From positions 3,100,001-3,164,000 of the forward strand of contig CAWEXD010000008.1 of NCBI GenBank assembly GCA_963812945.1: 64,000 nt of DNA, written 5' to 3'. Source of the DNA: DASRDR01 sp963812945 [NCBI: uncultured Candidatus Rokubacteria bacterium] (GTDB lineage Bacteria > Methylomirabilota > Methylomirabilia > Rokubacteriales). The notes under the pieces were generated by a model. The model had not been told where the DNA came from. It ran no database searches and was given only the letters and a program-made list of their open reading frames with translations. Shown here one piece after another: positions 8,138 to 17,196 of the stretch. A program made the position numbers and the translations under genes. How positions within the stretch are numbered: position 1 is the first letter of the stretch; every line of letters begins with the position of its first letter.

Positions 8138-10554
8138 CGGAGCCGCTTCACCGTGAGCGTCGCCGTCCCCCGGTTGTTCCTGTAGAGGAACGCCTCGTAG
8201 GGCGGGACGCCGATCAGGGCGTCGTTCACGTACAGGAACAGCTCGCCGCTCCGTCGCGGCCGGATCGGCATCGTGATCTCGCTGCGCTTCGGCGGCGGGC
8301 CATCCTTCTGCTCCGGCTCCCGCACGGTCGCGCGGCCCTCGGGATCGAGCGGGTACTCGTCGGTCCCCCTCGCGCCGACGCGCGCGATCGGCCGGAACCA
8401 GGGCTGCCACACGTTGCGGCGGATGGGCATGGTCGTGAACATCTTCCAGCGCAAGGACCTCGACTCCAGCTCGCTGACCTCGAAGCCGTCGACGTGGCTC
8501 TCGATGCGCGTACTGGGGTCATCCCCGTCGAACCACGGAGTGTCCCGGTGCAGCGCCAGCTCGTAGCGTCCGCGCTCCTCCAGCCACACCCCGCTGGGCC
8601 AGCACACCTGGCCGGTGTCGAACCCCGGCACCGTGCGCGTGTCGCCGACCGCGAGCTTCGTCGTCTGCTCCTTGGAAGTCTCCCGGCAGTGCAGGCCGGC
8701 GCCGTCCGCGACGTTGAAGGCGAGCCGGTTGAGCATGGAGGCGCCCAGGTAGAGGATCAGGAGGACCGAGAGCACCGGCAGGAGCCCCCGCTTCAGGAAC
8801 CAGAAGACGCTCCGGTAGCCATCGGTGGTTCGCAGCCGGAACAGAAGATCGGTCGGCGGCGGCCGGAACGGGACCGACGATGCCTTGTCCGACTCTGCCC
8901 GCCGCGCCCTCACGGTGTTCCAGATGCCCCGCATCACATCGCTGGCACGCGCGCCGAGATAGACTCCGGTCGCCATCAGCGCGGCGACGACGGTCACGGA
9001 GACGAGAAACGCCACCGGCTTCGAGGCAAACGCGTCGATCCACCACCCGGCGAAGCCCGGCAGGAAGCCCCCGACGACGCGAACCAGCTTCGACACGATG
9101 GGCAGCGGCGAGTCGAACTCCGTGCTCTTCTTCACCTCGTACAGGACCGGGAACAGCGCGAGGTTGAACGAGGCGAACAGGGTGAGGAAGTAGGCGAGGC
9201 GCCGGGCCCACACCAGGTTCCACACGTGCTCCTGCGAGGCCGCCCGGGTCTCGGCCTCGGCAGGGGGCTCGACCGGGTTCTTCTCGCCGGCGAGGATCTG
9301 ACCGTCGTAGTCGACGACCGCATAGCTCGACGGAAACCCGATCGGCGCGTAGGCGAACGCGCCGTTCTTCATCCGCTCGATCACGCTCATGTGGATCTTC
9401 GGCTCGGCGATCTCGACGAGGTCCTTCCTGAAGAAGAGCCGCTCCGCCGACCGGCGGTCGAGCCGGAAGAGCCGCGTCAGGAGGCCCACCACCGGCGTGT
9501 AGTGGGGCGCGCACAGCTCGGCGATCTTCCGGGGACCGTAGCGGTAGTAGCCGGCAAGCCCCTGGCGCGAGTCGTAGAGCCGGCCGTCCCGGTCGGCCGC
9601 GGAGAGCGCATGGCGGATCGCGTCGGGATCGTTCTCGGGCGCCTTCTTGAGCCTCAGGCCGCACAGCTCGGCCTGGCGCATGATCCAGACCAGCGGCACG
9701 TGCGCCAGCCGGTCGTCGGGATAGCCGCCGCCGACGTTGGCGTGCATCCCCGCGAACCACACCTGGCTCAGGCGCTCGTCCTCGACCTTGCGGACCCCGT
9801 CCCGGGCGCGGGGCGAGGTCTCGCCGGCCTCGGTCCACAGCATGGGATGAAACGTCGTGCGCTCGTCGTCGAGGGCGAGGGCATGGCAGGCGCGGAGCAC
9901 CTTCCTGCTCAGCTCGCGGTTGGGGAACTCCAGAGCGAAGAGCCACTGGCTGACTCCGCGCGTCATCTCGTCGATCGGCAGCCCGTAGGCGGCGACCGTG
10001 TCCCACAAGCCGAGGAACCGGATGTCCGGCTGCGCGTTCTTCGCCGGGTCGTAGCGTTTGCGGCTCCGCAGCCAGTCCACCAGCATGACCAGCCTGCCGC
10101 GGAGCCAGCGGAAGGGCCGCTCGACGCGGAGGATCGTGTGGAACCGCTCGGCCCGGTATCTCCGATAGGCCGCGCGCGCGAGGCGCTGCAGATCGACCTC
10201 GCCCTTCGCCTCCTTGGCCAGGACGACCCCCTGATTCACCACCAGCCCGGCGACGACCCGCATCGTGAACGCCCCGCGGCTGAACCCGAAGCCATAGATC
10301 TGCGCGCCCGGCTCGTAGTTCCGGCACAGGAACGTGTAGAGCTCGATGACGTTGCGCTTCAGACCCCAGCCGAACGCGCCGCCGAGCAGCGCCAGCGGCC
10401 TGAACGACGCGGTGCCGACCCCGTCGTCGTAGATCGCGACCTGGTCGGGCTTGGTGAGGTCGAGCGACTCGAACAGCCGCCAGACGTTGCTGCGCCAGAC
10501 CCGGGCCGCGGCGTTCCCGGTCCCGTCGGACAGGAGGATGATCCGCTTGCTCAT
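8134..10554 (-). CDS. DUF2235 alpha/beta-hydrolase with C-terminal membrane domain
   Basis: 806 aa. It begins MSKRIILLSDGTGN, the N-terminal signature of DUF2235, and carries the nucleophile elbow GFSRGAF at residues 90-96 (Ser92). DUF2235 includes the phospholipase domain of type VI secretion Tle1 effectors. After the hydrolase domain (about residues 1-430) come at least three hydrophobic segments between about 435 and 620, and then a soluble C-terminal region with a beta-rich end. The membrane extension is unlike soluble Tle1 toxins, and no VgrG, PAAR or immunity-like gene is adjacent, so a housekeeping or envelope role is as likely as a toxin role. It heads a probable operon with the Bor-like lipoprotein and FAD oxidoreductase. 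Confidence 0.8.
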   Translation of the reverse strand: MSKRIILLSDGTGNAAARVWRSNVWRLFESLDLTKPDQVAIYDDGVGTASFRPLALLGGAFGWGLKRNVIELYTFLCRNYEPGAQIYGFGFSRGAFTMRVVAGLVVNQGVVLAKEAKGEVDLQRLARAAYRRYRAERFHTILRVERPFRWLRGRLVMLVDWLRSRKRYDPAKNAQPDIRFLGLWDTVAAYGLPIDEMTRGVSQWLFALEFPNRELSRKVLRACHALALDDERTTFHPMLWTEAGETSPRARDGVRKVEDERLSQVWFAGMHANVGGGYPDDRLAHVPLVWIMRQAELCGLRLKKAPENDPDAIRHALSAADRDGRLYDSRQGLAGYYRYGPRKIAELCAPHYTPVVGLLTRLFRLDRRSAERLFFRKDLVEIAEPKIHMSVIERMKNGAFAYAPIGFPSSYAVVDYDGQILAGEKNPVEPPAEAETRAASQEHVWNLVWARRLAYFLTLFASFNLALFPVLYEVKKSTEFDSPLPIVSKLVRVVGGFLPGFAGWWIDAFASKPVAFLVSVTVVAALMATGVYLGARASDVMRGIWNTVRARRAESDKASSVPFRPPPTDLLFRLRTTDGYRSVFWFLKRGLLPVLSVLLILYLGASMLNRLAFNVADGAGLHCRETSKEQTTKLAVGDTRTVPGFDTGQVCWPSGVWLEERGRYELALHRDTPWFDGDDPSTRIESHVDGFEVSELESRSLRWKMFTTMPIRRNVWQPWFRPIARVGARGTDEYPLDPEGRATVREPEQKDGPPPKRSEITMPIRPRRSGELFLYVNDALIGVPPYEAFLYRNNRGTATLTVKRLR

Positions 10555-10945
10555 GGTCGTGGCCCCCGGTCACCGCGCAGACCTCGTGCGGTGCTGTTCT
10601 GCAGCGCCACAGGCAAGATCCGCGCCACTGGAGAGCCGTGCTCCGCGAGGTCGTACTTTTCGTGTCGCGGCGATGGCTTTGGTGGCACGCCCCGCCGGCC
10701 GAGCACGAGCCGGCGTCGGACGATCGATGCACAGCCAGCAGGGCAGCGGGCCCGGGACGAGCGGGACGAGCCTGCCCAAACGGTCGGAGAATCGCTCAGT
10801 TGCCGGTCAGTGCCCTGTGGACTGTGCACCCTGCCCTGTAGACTGTGCAGGTCGGTCGCGACGCCACCCCCGAGCGGGACCTGCAACGCCTCGCCCGCCG
10901 CTCAGCACTGGCAGGCGCTGCAAGAGAACGCCCCGGCCGGGGCCC
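10555..10945. other. 391-bp intergenic region
   Basis: This lies upstream of the DUF2235 operon and downstream of the alpha/beta hydrolase. I find no convincing gene: frames on both strands lack a ribosome site and any recognisable protein. The only clear structure is the pair of 18-bp direct repeats at 10811-10849. The DUF2235 promoter should be here, but I cannot identify it. Confidence 0.5.
10811..10849. repeat. Two 18-bp direct repeats spaced 21 bp, possible operator
   Basis: TGCCCTGTGGACTGTGCA at 10811-10828 and TGCCCTGTAGACTGTGCA at 10832-10849 differ at one base and are offset by 21 bp, two helical turns. Such phasing fits two protein dimers on one DNA face. The pair is about 260 bp upstream of the DUF2235 start. 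The regulator is unknown. Confidence 0.5.
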
Positions 10946-11593
10946 TCAGCGCGCCGCCCACGCGAGCGCCTCTCCGCACACGGCGGCGAGCTCGTCGAGC
11001 GAGTCCGCGAAGAAGTGGTCCGCCTCGAGCGTGCGGAGCCACGGCCGCGCGGGCAGGCTCGCCGCCAGCGCCTCGAGCTTCGCCGCGTCGGAGTACTCGT
11101 CGTGCTGTCCGCTGATGAGCGCGATGCGGCCACGGAACCCGGTAAGGAAGCCGTAGTCGTAGCGGGCGAGCACGGGGGCGACGCCGAGGTAGAAGCCGAC
11201 GCCGGGATCGGCCGCGGCGGCGCGGCCGCCGACGTGGCTGCCGAAGGAGTAGCCCGCCACTGCGACCGGGCGCGACGGCGCGCCGAGCGAGGCCCGGAGA
11301 TGCGCGAGCGCGCCCGCGACGTCCGCCACCTCGGTGCGTCCCTCGCCATGCACACCCTCGCTCCCGCCGACGCCGCGGAAGTTGAACGCGAGCGTCGTGT
11401 AGCCGGCCGCGTGGAAGGCCGCCTCGACCGTCATGATCACCGGCGTCAGCATCGAGCCGCCGTAGAGGGGATGCGGGTGGCAGAGCACGACGCCGCGGTC
11501 ACCCGCACCGGGCGTGAGGCGCCCCTCCAGCGAGAGCCCGTCCGCCGACGGGAAGCGCACCAGCGTCGCGCCGCGCGGGAGCCTGAGCGCCAT
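10946..11593 (-). CDS. Alpha/beta hydrolase (dienelactone-hydrolase-like)
   Basis: 215 aa with all three expected catalytic positions: Ser116 in GYSFGS, Asp165 in SGQHDEY and His193 in ADHFF. The oxyanion region HPHPLYGG (39-46) and the motif NFRGVGGSEG (71-80) are typical of short alpha/beta hydrolases acting on small esters or lactones. It starts 30 bases after the acetolactate-synthase-like gene on the same strand, so the two are probably co-transcribed. The substrate is unknown. No signal peptide is visible, so it is cytoplasmic. Confidence 0.8.
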   Translation of the reverse strand: MALRLPRGATLVRFPSADGLSLEGRLTPGAGDRGVVLCHPHPLYGGSMLTPVIMTVEAAFHAAGYTTLAFNFRGVGGSEGVHGEGRTEVADVAGALAHLRASLGAPSRPVAVAGYSFGSHVGGRAAAADPGVGFYLGVAPVLARYDYGFLTGFRGRIALISGQHDEYSDAAKLEALAASLPARPWLRTLEADHFFADSLDELAAVCGEALAWAAR

Positions 11594-11623
11594 CGCCCGC
11601 CGGACCGGGGCCGGGGCGGCCCC

Positions 11624-13267
11624 CTACAGCTCCGCCAGGCGGTCGTTCTCGGCGTAGTCGACCGGGCAGTCGACGAGCGCCGGCACCGGCGAGGCGAGGG
11701 CCGCCTCGAGGGCCGGCCGGAGCCCGGCGGCCGACTCGACGCGGATGCCGCGGCAGCCGAACGCCTCGGCGAGGGCCACCAGGTCGGGGTTGCCGAGGTC
11801 CACGCCCGCCGTCCGGCCGAAGCGCTTCTGCTGCTTCCAGCGGATCACGCCGTAGCCGTCGTCCCGCATGACGAGCACGACGAAAGCCACGCCCAGGCGG
11901 CGCGCCGTCTCGAGCTCCTGCACGTTCATCAGGAAGCCGCCGTCGCCGGTGACGGTGACGACGCGCCGGCCCGGCTCGGCGAGCTTGGCGGCGATCGCCC
12001 CCGGGAGCCCGATCCCCATCGCGGCGTAGCCGTTCGAGATGATCACCGTGTTCGGGAGCCGCGCCCGGTACGCCTTGGCGACCCAGAGCTTGTGGGCGCC
12101 GACGTCCGAGACCACCAGGTCCTCCGGCGCCAGCACGGCCTCGAGGTCGGCCATGATCCGCTGCGGCAGCAGCGGGAACGCCTCCGACCGGCGGTGGGGA
12201 TCGGGAGCGCGCGGCGACGGCGGGCGGGCCTCGGGGCGCACGCCCACGAGGGGCGCCAGGAGCTCCAGCGCCTCGCGCACGTCGGCGACGACCTCGACCT
12301 CCGGCTGGTAGCGGGCGTCCACCTCGGCGGCGGTGAAGTCGACGTGGACCAGCCGCGCGTGCCCCGCGGGGTTCCAGCGCGCCGGACCATACTCCACCGG
12401 GTCGTAGCCCACGGCCACGATGACGTCCGCCTTGGTGAAGCCCGCGCGCTCGATGTCCTCGGCGACCAGCCCGACCGTCGTGACCAGCAGCGGGTGGTCG
12501 GCGGGCAGGACGCCCTTGGCCATGAACGTCGTCACCACCGGGATCTGGGCGCGCTCGGCCAGGACTCGGAGCTCCTTCGCCCCGCGCCCGCGCACCACGC
12601 CGTTGCCCGCGAGGATCAGCGGGCGCTCGGCCTGGTTGATGATGTCCGCCGCGCGGGCGAGCGACGGCCGGTCCGGCGAGGGGCGGCGCGGCTGGTAGAC
12701 GCGGAGCGGCTCGCCCTCGGCAGGCTCCTCCGCCACGTCCTCCGGCAGCTCCAGGTGGCAGGCCCCCGGCTTCTCCTCCTGGGCGACCTTGAACGCCTTG
12801 CGCACCACCTCGGGGATGACCGCGCCCGTCTCGACCTGCGTGTTCCACTTCGTGAAGGGCCGGAACGCCTCGACGATGTCGACGTACTGGTGGGACTCCT
12901 TGTGGAGGAGGCCGCGGGCCAGCTGCCCGGTGATCGCGACGACGGGCGCGCGGTCGAGGTTCGCGTCGGCCAGGCCGGTCGCGAGGTTCGTCGCGCCGGG
13001 CCCGAGCGTCGCGAGACACACCCCCGCCCGCCCGGTAAGCCGCCCCCAGACGTCCGCCATGAAGGCGGCCCCCTGCTCGTGGCGGACCGTGACGAAGCGG
13101 ATCGACGAGTCGAGGAGCGCGTCGTTGAGGTCGAGCGTCTCCTCGCCGGGCACCCCGAAGACGTAGCGCACGCCCTCGCGCTCGAGGCAGCGGATCAGGA
13201 GCTGGGCTCCGGTCAGGGTCGGCCTCCTCCCGGGGGCGCGCCCTCGGGCCCCCCGCGAGTCGATCAT
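11624..13267 (-). CDS. Thiamine-diphosphate enzyme, acetolactate synthase large-subunit-like
   Basis: 547 aa, usual length for the family. The catalytic Glu64 in VRHEQGAAFMADVWGR is present, followed by GPGATNLATGLADA and a C-terminal diphosphate-binding motif VTGDGGFLMNVQELETA. The position usually Asn-Asn after it reads Arg-Asp-Asp-Gly-Tyr-Gly, a tolerated variant. These enzymes condense or decarboxylate 2-oxoacids using thiamine diphosphate. No small regulatory subunit (ilvN/ilvH) is adjacent and no other branched-chain genes are near, so a catabolic role rather than valine/isoleucine synthesis is plausible. A related enzyme lies at 28732-30381. It is divergent from the transporter ATPase gene. 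Confidence 0.8.
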   Translation of the reverse strand: MIDSRGARGRAPGRRPTLTGAQLLIRCLEREGVRYVFGVPGEETLDLNDALLDSSIRFVTVRHEQGAAFMADVWGRLTGRAGVCLATLGPGATNLATGLADANLDRAPVVAITGQLARGLLHKESHQYVDIVEAFRPFTKWNTQVETGAVIPEVVRKAFKVAQEEKPGACHLELPEDVAEEPAEGEPLRVYQPRRPSPDRPSLARAADIINQAERPLILAGNGVVRGRGAKELRVLAERAQIPVVTTFMAKGVLPADHPLLVTTVGLVAEDIERAGFTKADVIVAVGYDPVEYGPARWNPAGHARLVHVDFTAAEVDARYQPEVEVVADVREALELLAPLVGVRPEARPPSPRAPDPHRRSEAFPLLPQRIMADLEAVLAPEDLVVSDVGAHKLWVAKAYRARLPNTVIISNGYAAMGIGLPGAIAAKLAEPGRRVVTVTGDGGFLMNVQELETARRLGVAFVVLVMRDDGYGVIRWKQQKRFGRTAGVDLGNPDLVALAEAFGCRGIRVESAAGLRPALEAALASPVPALVDCPVDYAENDRLAEL

Positions 13268-13286
13268 CGCAGCCGCCCCGGCTTTT

Positions 13287-13295
13287 TGCTAGACT
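13287..13295 (+). promoter_or_regulatory. Extended -10 promoter for the transporter ATPase gene
   Basis: TTGCTAGACT ends at 13295, with an extended TG-n-TAGACT arrangement. No good -35 is seen. A start of transcription about 7 bases downstream would leave a leader of only a few bases before ATG 13309, so the message would be nearly leaderless. Confidence 0.4.
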
Positions 13296-13308
13296 GGCCA
13301 GCGCCCCA

Positions 13309-14316
13309 ATGACGCCCCTCCTGGACGTCCGCCATCTCAGCACTCAGTTCACGACTCGTGGCGGCGTGGTCCGCGCCGTCGACGACGTCTCGTGGGACGT
13401 CCGTCCGGGTGAGACCGTCGCGCTGGTGGGCGAGTCGGGGTGCGGCAAGAGCGTGAGCGCGCTCTCCATCATGCGGCTGGTGGCCGCGCCGGCGGGCCGG
13501 ATCGTGGCGGGCGAGGTCTGGTTCAAGGGGCAGGATCTCCTCCGGCTGTCCGAGGAGCAGATGCGCCGGGTGCGCGGGCGCGAGCTCGCCATGGTCTTCC
13601 AGGAGCCCATGACCTCGCTGAATCCGGTGCTCTCCGTCGGGCGCCAGCTGACCGAGGGTCTCGAGATCCACCTCGGGGCCGACCCCGCGCGCTCCCGGGC
13701 CCGCGCCGAGGAGCTCCTCCAGATGGTCGGCATCTCCGACCCCGCCCGGCGTCTCGCCCAGTACCCCCACCAGTTCAGCGGCGGGATGCGCCAGCGCATG
13801 ATGATCGCGATGGCGCTCGCCTGCGAGCCCGCGCTGGTCCTCGCCGACGAGCCGACCACGGCGCTCGACGTGACGATCCAGGCCCAGATCCTGGAGCTCA
13901 TGAAGACGCTCTCGCGGCGGCTCGGCGTCGCGATGCTGATCATCACGCACAACCTCGGCGTCGTCGCGCGCTACGCCGACCGTGTCAACGTCATGTATGC
14001 CGGGCGCATCATCGAGCGGGGCACGGCCCGCGAGCTGTACGCGCGCCCCCGGCACCCCTACACGCTCGGCCTCCTCCGCTCGGTGCCGCGCCTCGACGAG
14101 GCCCGCCGGGCCCGGCTCGACCCGATCGACGGCCAGCCTCCGGACCTCTCGCGCCTCCCCCCAGGCTGCGCCTTCGCGCCCCGTTGCGCTTACCGCGTCG
14201 AGCGCTGCCTCGCGGAGCGGCCGGCCCTCCGGGCGGCCGGCCACGACGGCCACATGAGCGCGTGCTGGGAGATCGAGCGCCTGCCGGAAGGGCGCGCGCT
14301 CGAGACCGTGCGCTGA
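13309..14316 (+). CDS. Peptide ABC transporter ATP-binding protein (DppD/OppD type)
   Basis: 335 aa. Walker A GESGCGKS at residues 41-48, signature FSGGMRQRM at 156-164 and Walker B LVLADEP at 177-183 are intact. The C-terminal oligopeptide-type extension has the expected cysteines (GCAFAPRC and a later Cys). It energises uptake of di- or oligopeptides together with the second ATPase directly downstream. The permeases and binding protein of the same direction lie about 4-8 kb away (19577-23156), beyond an insertion sequence and two secreted-protein genes. No other ATPase of this type occurs in the window. Confidence 0.9.
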   Translation: MTPLLDVRHLSTQFTTRGGVVRAVDDVSWDVRPGETVALVGESGCGKSVSALSIMRLVAAPAGRIVAGEVWFKGQDLLRLSEEQMRRVRGRELAMVFQEPMTSLNPVLSVGRQLTEGLEIHLGADPARSRARAEELLQMVGISDPARRLAQYPHQFSGGMRQRMMIAMALACEPALVLADEPTTALDVTIQAQILELMKTLSRRLGVAMLIITHNLGVVARYADRVNVMYAGRIIERGTARELYARPRHPYTLGLLRSVPRLDEARRARLDPIDGQPPDLSRLPPGCAFAPRCAYRVERCLAERPALRAAGHDGHMSACWEIERLPEGRALETVR

Positions 14317-14363
14317 GCGCGCCCGCGGCGGCCGCGACGGCGGGCGCGCCCGGCGCCCCCGCC

Positions 14364-15338
14364 ATGGGCGAGACGCTCCTCGAGGTCCGGGACCTCGTCA
14401 AGCACTTCCCGGTGTCGGCCGGGTTCCTGGGGCGCCAGGTCGGCGTCGTGCGCGCGGTCGACGGCGTGAGCTTCACGATCCGGCGCGGCGAGACGCTCGG
14501 CCTGGTCGGCGAGTCGGGGTGCGGCAAGACGACGACCGGACGCTGCATCCTCCAGCTCGAGAAACCGACCAGCGGCTCGGTGCGCTTCGAAGGCCAGGAG
14601 CTGACCACCCTCGGCCCGAGGGCCCTCCGGTCGGTGCGCCGGCGGATCCAGGTGATCTTCCAGGATCCCTACAGCTCGCTCAACCCGCGGATGACCGTGA
14701 ACCAGATCGTGGGCGAGCCGCTCCTCGTCCACAAGCTCGTCCGGGACGCCGCTGCCCGGACGGCCCGCGTGGAGGAGCTGCTGCGGCAAGTGGGGCTGCT
14801 CCCGCAGCACGGGCGGCGCTATCCGCACGAGCTGTCGGGAGGCCAGCGCCAGCGGGTCGGCATCGCGCGGGCGCTCTCGCTCGAGCCGTCGCTCATCATC
14901 TGCGACGAGCCGGTGTCGGCGCTCGACGTCTCCATCCAGGCGCAGATCATCAACCTCCTGGAGGACCTCCAGCAGCAGCTCGGTCTCACCTACCTCTTCG
15001 TCGCCCACGACCTGTCCGTCGTCCGCCACATCTCGGATCGCGTGGCCGTGATGTACCTCGGCCGGATCGTCGAGATCGCGGACCGGCAGACCCTCTACGC
15101 GGCGCCGCGCCATCCGTACACCAAGGCGCTGCTCTCGGCGGTGCCGATCCCCGACCCCGAGGTCGAGGCGCAGCGGGAGCACGTCGTCCTGGGCGGGGAG
15201 GTGCCGAGCCCCCTCCACCCGCCCTCGGGCTGCGCCTTCCACCCGCGGTGCCCGATCGCCGTCGAGGAGTGCCGGCGGACCCGGCCCGAGCTCCGCGCGC
15301 TCGGCCCCGTCCAGGAGGCGGCCTGCCACCTGGCCTGA
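14364..15338 (+). CDS. Peptide ABC transporter ATP-binding protein (DppF/OppF type)
   Basis: 324 aa from ATG 14364, chosen because [17 protein letters not shown] is where family similarity begins; the Ala/Gly-rich stretch upstream is probably untranslated or a short linker. Walker A GESGCGKT at about 49-56, signature LSGGQRQRV at about 157-165 and Walker B LIICDEP are intact, and the C-terminal [15 protein letters not shown] metal-like motif is present. It pairs with the preceding gene to form the heterodimeric motor of a peptide importer. The insertion sequence lies 35 bases after its stop. Confidence 0.9.
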   Translation: MGETLLEVRDLVKHFPVSAGFLGRQVGVVRAVDGVSFTIRRGETLGLVGESGCGKTTTGRCILQLEKPTSGSVRFEGQELTTLGPRALRSVRRRIQVIFQDPYSSLNPRMTVNQIVGEPLLVHKLVRDAAARTARVEELLRQVGLLPQHGRRYPHELSGGQRQRVGIARALSLEPSLIICDEPVSALDVSIQAQIINLLEDLQQQLGLTYLFVAHDLSVVRHISDRVAVMYLGRIVEIADRQTLYAAPRHPYTKALLSAVPIPDPEVEAQREHVVLGGEVPSPLHPPSGCAFHPRCPIAVEECRRTRPELRALGPVQEAACHLA

Positions 15339-15356
15339 CCCCTTCCGCTCCGCGGG

Positions 15357-15373
15357 GGGCCGGCAGTCCCGCT
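15357..15373. repeat. 17-bp target-site duplication, left copy
   Basis: GGGCCGGCAGTCCCGCT occurs here and again, identical, at 16872-16888, just outside the two ends of the insertion sequence. Confidence 0.75.
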
Positions 15374-16871
15374 GTCGCTGTCCAGCGAAAATGTCCGCCT
15401 AACTGTTCCGTGAAAATGTCCGCCCATCAGGTGGTGAGGGTGGTCTCCTGACGACGGCGTTCGCGTTGCCGGCGGGAGAAGGTCTGCCGCCAGGGATGCT
15501 GGCGCGCGGGACGACGCAGGTGCGCGGCCAGGGCGGCGAGCGCGGCGCGGGCCGAAGACGCGCGATTTCGGTGAAGGGGGACCTGGCGGCCCCCCGTGTC
15601 GGCAGGGCTCCTGGAGGCGCGGAGGCGGTGGGCCCGGCGCGGGACGAGGACAAATGGGGCGTCCGGGGCCGGAGCGGTGGCGAGGCGGGTGCCCTGATAG
15701 TGGACCAGCAGGCGTCCATCGAGGCACTCCCGGAGCTCGACGCGGCACCCGGCATAGGAGCGGCCGCGGGGGCCGCGCGGGATCTGGACCAGGCGGGGGC
15801 CGAGGCGCACGGTGTTGTCGCGGGCGACGCGGCGGGTGTAGCGGCAGCTCAGACGGTCCGCGAGATCCCGGGGCGGGCGGCGCCACGCGGCCACGGCCTC
15901 CGCGGGCGGCTGGGCGAAGCGGCGGTTATGGTCGGCCAGGTAGGTGGGCAGGTAGGCTTCGGCCGCCGCGACCGTCCGGATCCCGTGGAGGCGGAGTTCG
16001 GCGACGAGGCGATCCTGCAGGGTGTCCCAGAGCCGTTCGATCCGGCCTTTGGCCTCGGGGGAGTGGGCGGCGATGTCGCCGATGCCGAGGTCCCGCAGGA
16101 TCTGGCCGAACTGGGTGGGATGCTGCGCGCCCTGCAGCTCTTCCTCAAGGCGCCAGTGGGCATCATTGCGGACGAAGACCCCGAGGCGATCGCCGTAGAA
16201 GGTCACCGGCAGCCCGGCCCGCCGCGCGAGGCGGTCCAGCAGGGTGAGATAGCCATGCAGGTCTTCGGCGGGGCGGAAGTGCAGGGCCAGCACGGTGCTC
16301 GTCGCGTCGTCGATGGCGCCGAGCAAGAGCAGGCGGGCCCCCGTGCCGAGCCAGTCGAACTCGCTGCCGTCCACGAGGACCAGGCTCCCCATCGCCGGGC
16401 GGCGCGGGCGGCGGGCGCGGTGCTGGCGGGGCCGGCGCCGGCGTTTGGGGGGCAGGCCCCGCGCCCGCCGGAGGCGGCGGACGGTGCTCCGGCTGACTCG
16501 AAGGCCCTCGACCGCCTGGAGCTTCTCGGTACGGTGGCAGTCATTGAAGTCGCGGTACGTGGTCTGAACCAGCTCGAGGACCCGCCGCCGGACCTCCACG
16601 TCCAGGCCTCGGCCCGTCGGCTGGCCCCGGCGCCGGTGGACCAGGCCCCGGACCCCTCCGCCCGATACCGGGCCTTGAGGCGCCGAAACTGCCGCGGGGT
16701 CATCGTCAAGTTCCGGGCCCCCTCGCCGGTCGTGATCGTCTCGGCCACGGCAACTGCACCAGGCCCGGCCGCCGGGCCTCCTTGCGACTCATCGTGACGG
16801 TCTCCCATGGCTCCATGGGAGGACACTTTCACTGAACAGTTAGGGGAGGACATTTTCATAGACCAACAGCA
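15374..16871 (-). mobile_element. ISNCY/IS1202-like insertion sequence, about 1.5 kb
   Basis: The element is bounded by identical 17-bp direct repeats. Its ends are imperfect inverted repeats of about 45 bp: on the left GAAAATGTCCGCCTAACTGTTC followed by a second GAAAATGTCCGCC, and on the right, read inward, GAAAATGTCCTCCCCTAACTG followed by GAAAGTGTCCTCC. Each end therefore holds two copies of a GAAAATGTCC motif about 26 bp apart, probably transposase-binding sites. Long target duplications are known for IS1202-related elements (from memory). The intact duplication implies a fairly recent insertion downstream of the transporter ATPases. Confidence 0.8.
15427..16792 (-). pseudogene. ISNCY-type transposase, interrupted by two frameshifts
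   Basis: The long frame (15427-16599, 390 aa) is the rve-type integrase core and C-terminal region: TYRDFNDCHRTEKL, VDGSEFDWLG (first catalytic Asp), FYGDRLGVF (second Asp) and EAKGRIERLWDTLQDR (Glu). The N-terminal helix-turn-helix lies in other frames. MSRKEARRPGL starts at 16792, continues in a second frame as AVAETITTGEGARNLTMTPRQ, then enters the main frame as VRGLVHRRRGQ. Adding one G near 16750 and one in the C4 run at 16653-16656 restores a normal transposase. Because the element looks recent, these may be sequencing errors in homopolymers or a frameshift-expressed enzyme rather than old decay. Confidence 0.75.
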
Positions 16872-16888
16872 GGGCCGGCAGTCCCGCT
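16872..16888. repeat. 17-bp target-site duplication, right copy
   Basis: Identical to 15357-15373. The region from here to 17196 (about 310 bp) contains no gene I can support and probably holds the promoter of the serine hydrolase. Confidence 0.75.
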
Positions 16889-17196
16889 TGCCGACCCGGC
16901 GGGCCGCGCGCTACTCTCGGGGGCACGGGCTCCCCATGCGGGCCCGGGAAGTGGATGTGAGTCGTGGATAGCACCCCACCGTTCAGCTCCAGCGGGGACG
17001 CGCCGAGATTGGGCGCGCCGCCCGGGCCGTAGGGAGACCTTCCCCCGAAGCGGCGATCGCCGCGCGAACGAGCCGGTCGAAGTGGAAGTCGATGAGCCGG
17101 TCCGATCCGGACGCGTGGCGCCTGATGTCCCAAGACGTGGGTCCCATCGAGCGGAGTCGTCCGCCTCCGCCCGGCGAGTCTCGAAGGAGGGAGTCC

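Noticed and set aside
8134-10554. Type VI secretion effector with immunity gene
   Set aside because: No VgrG, PAAR, adaptor or immunity-like gene is adjacent, and the protein has its own membrane segments.
11624-13267. Assigning this gene as ilvB of valine/isoleucine biosynthesis
   Set aside because: No small subunit or other branched-chain genes are near, and sequence motifs do not separate anabolic from catabolic members.
8494-13312. Very long plus-strand open frames (873 and 953 codons) opposite the DUF2235, hydrolase and acetolactate-synthase genes
   Set aside because: They mirror real minus-strand genes, are rich in Arg/Ala/Gly/Asp as expected for GC-rich antisense, and show no motif or ribosome site.
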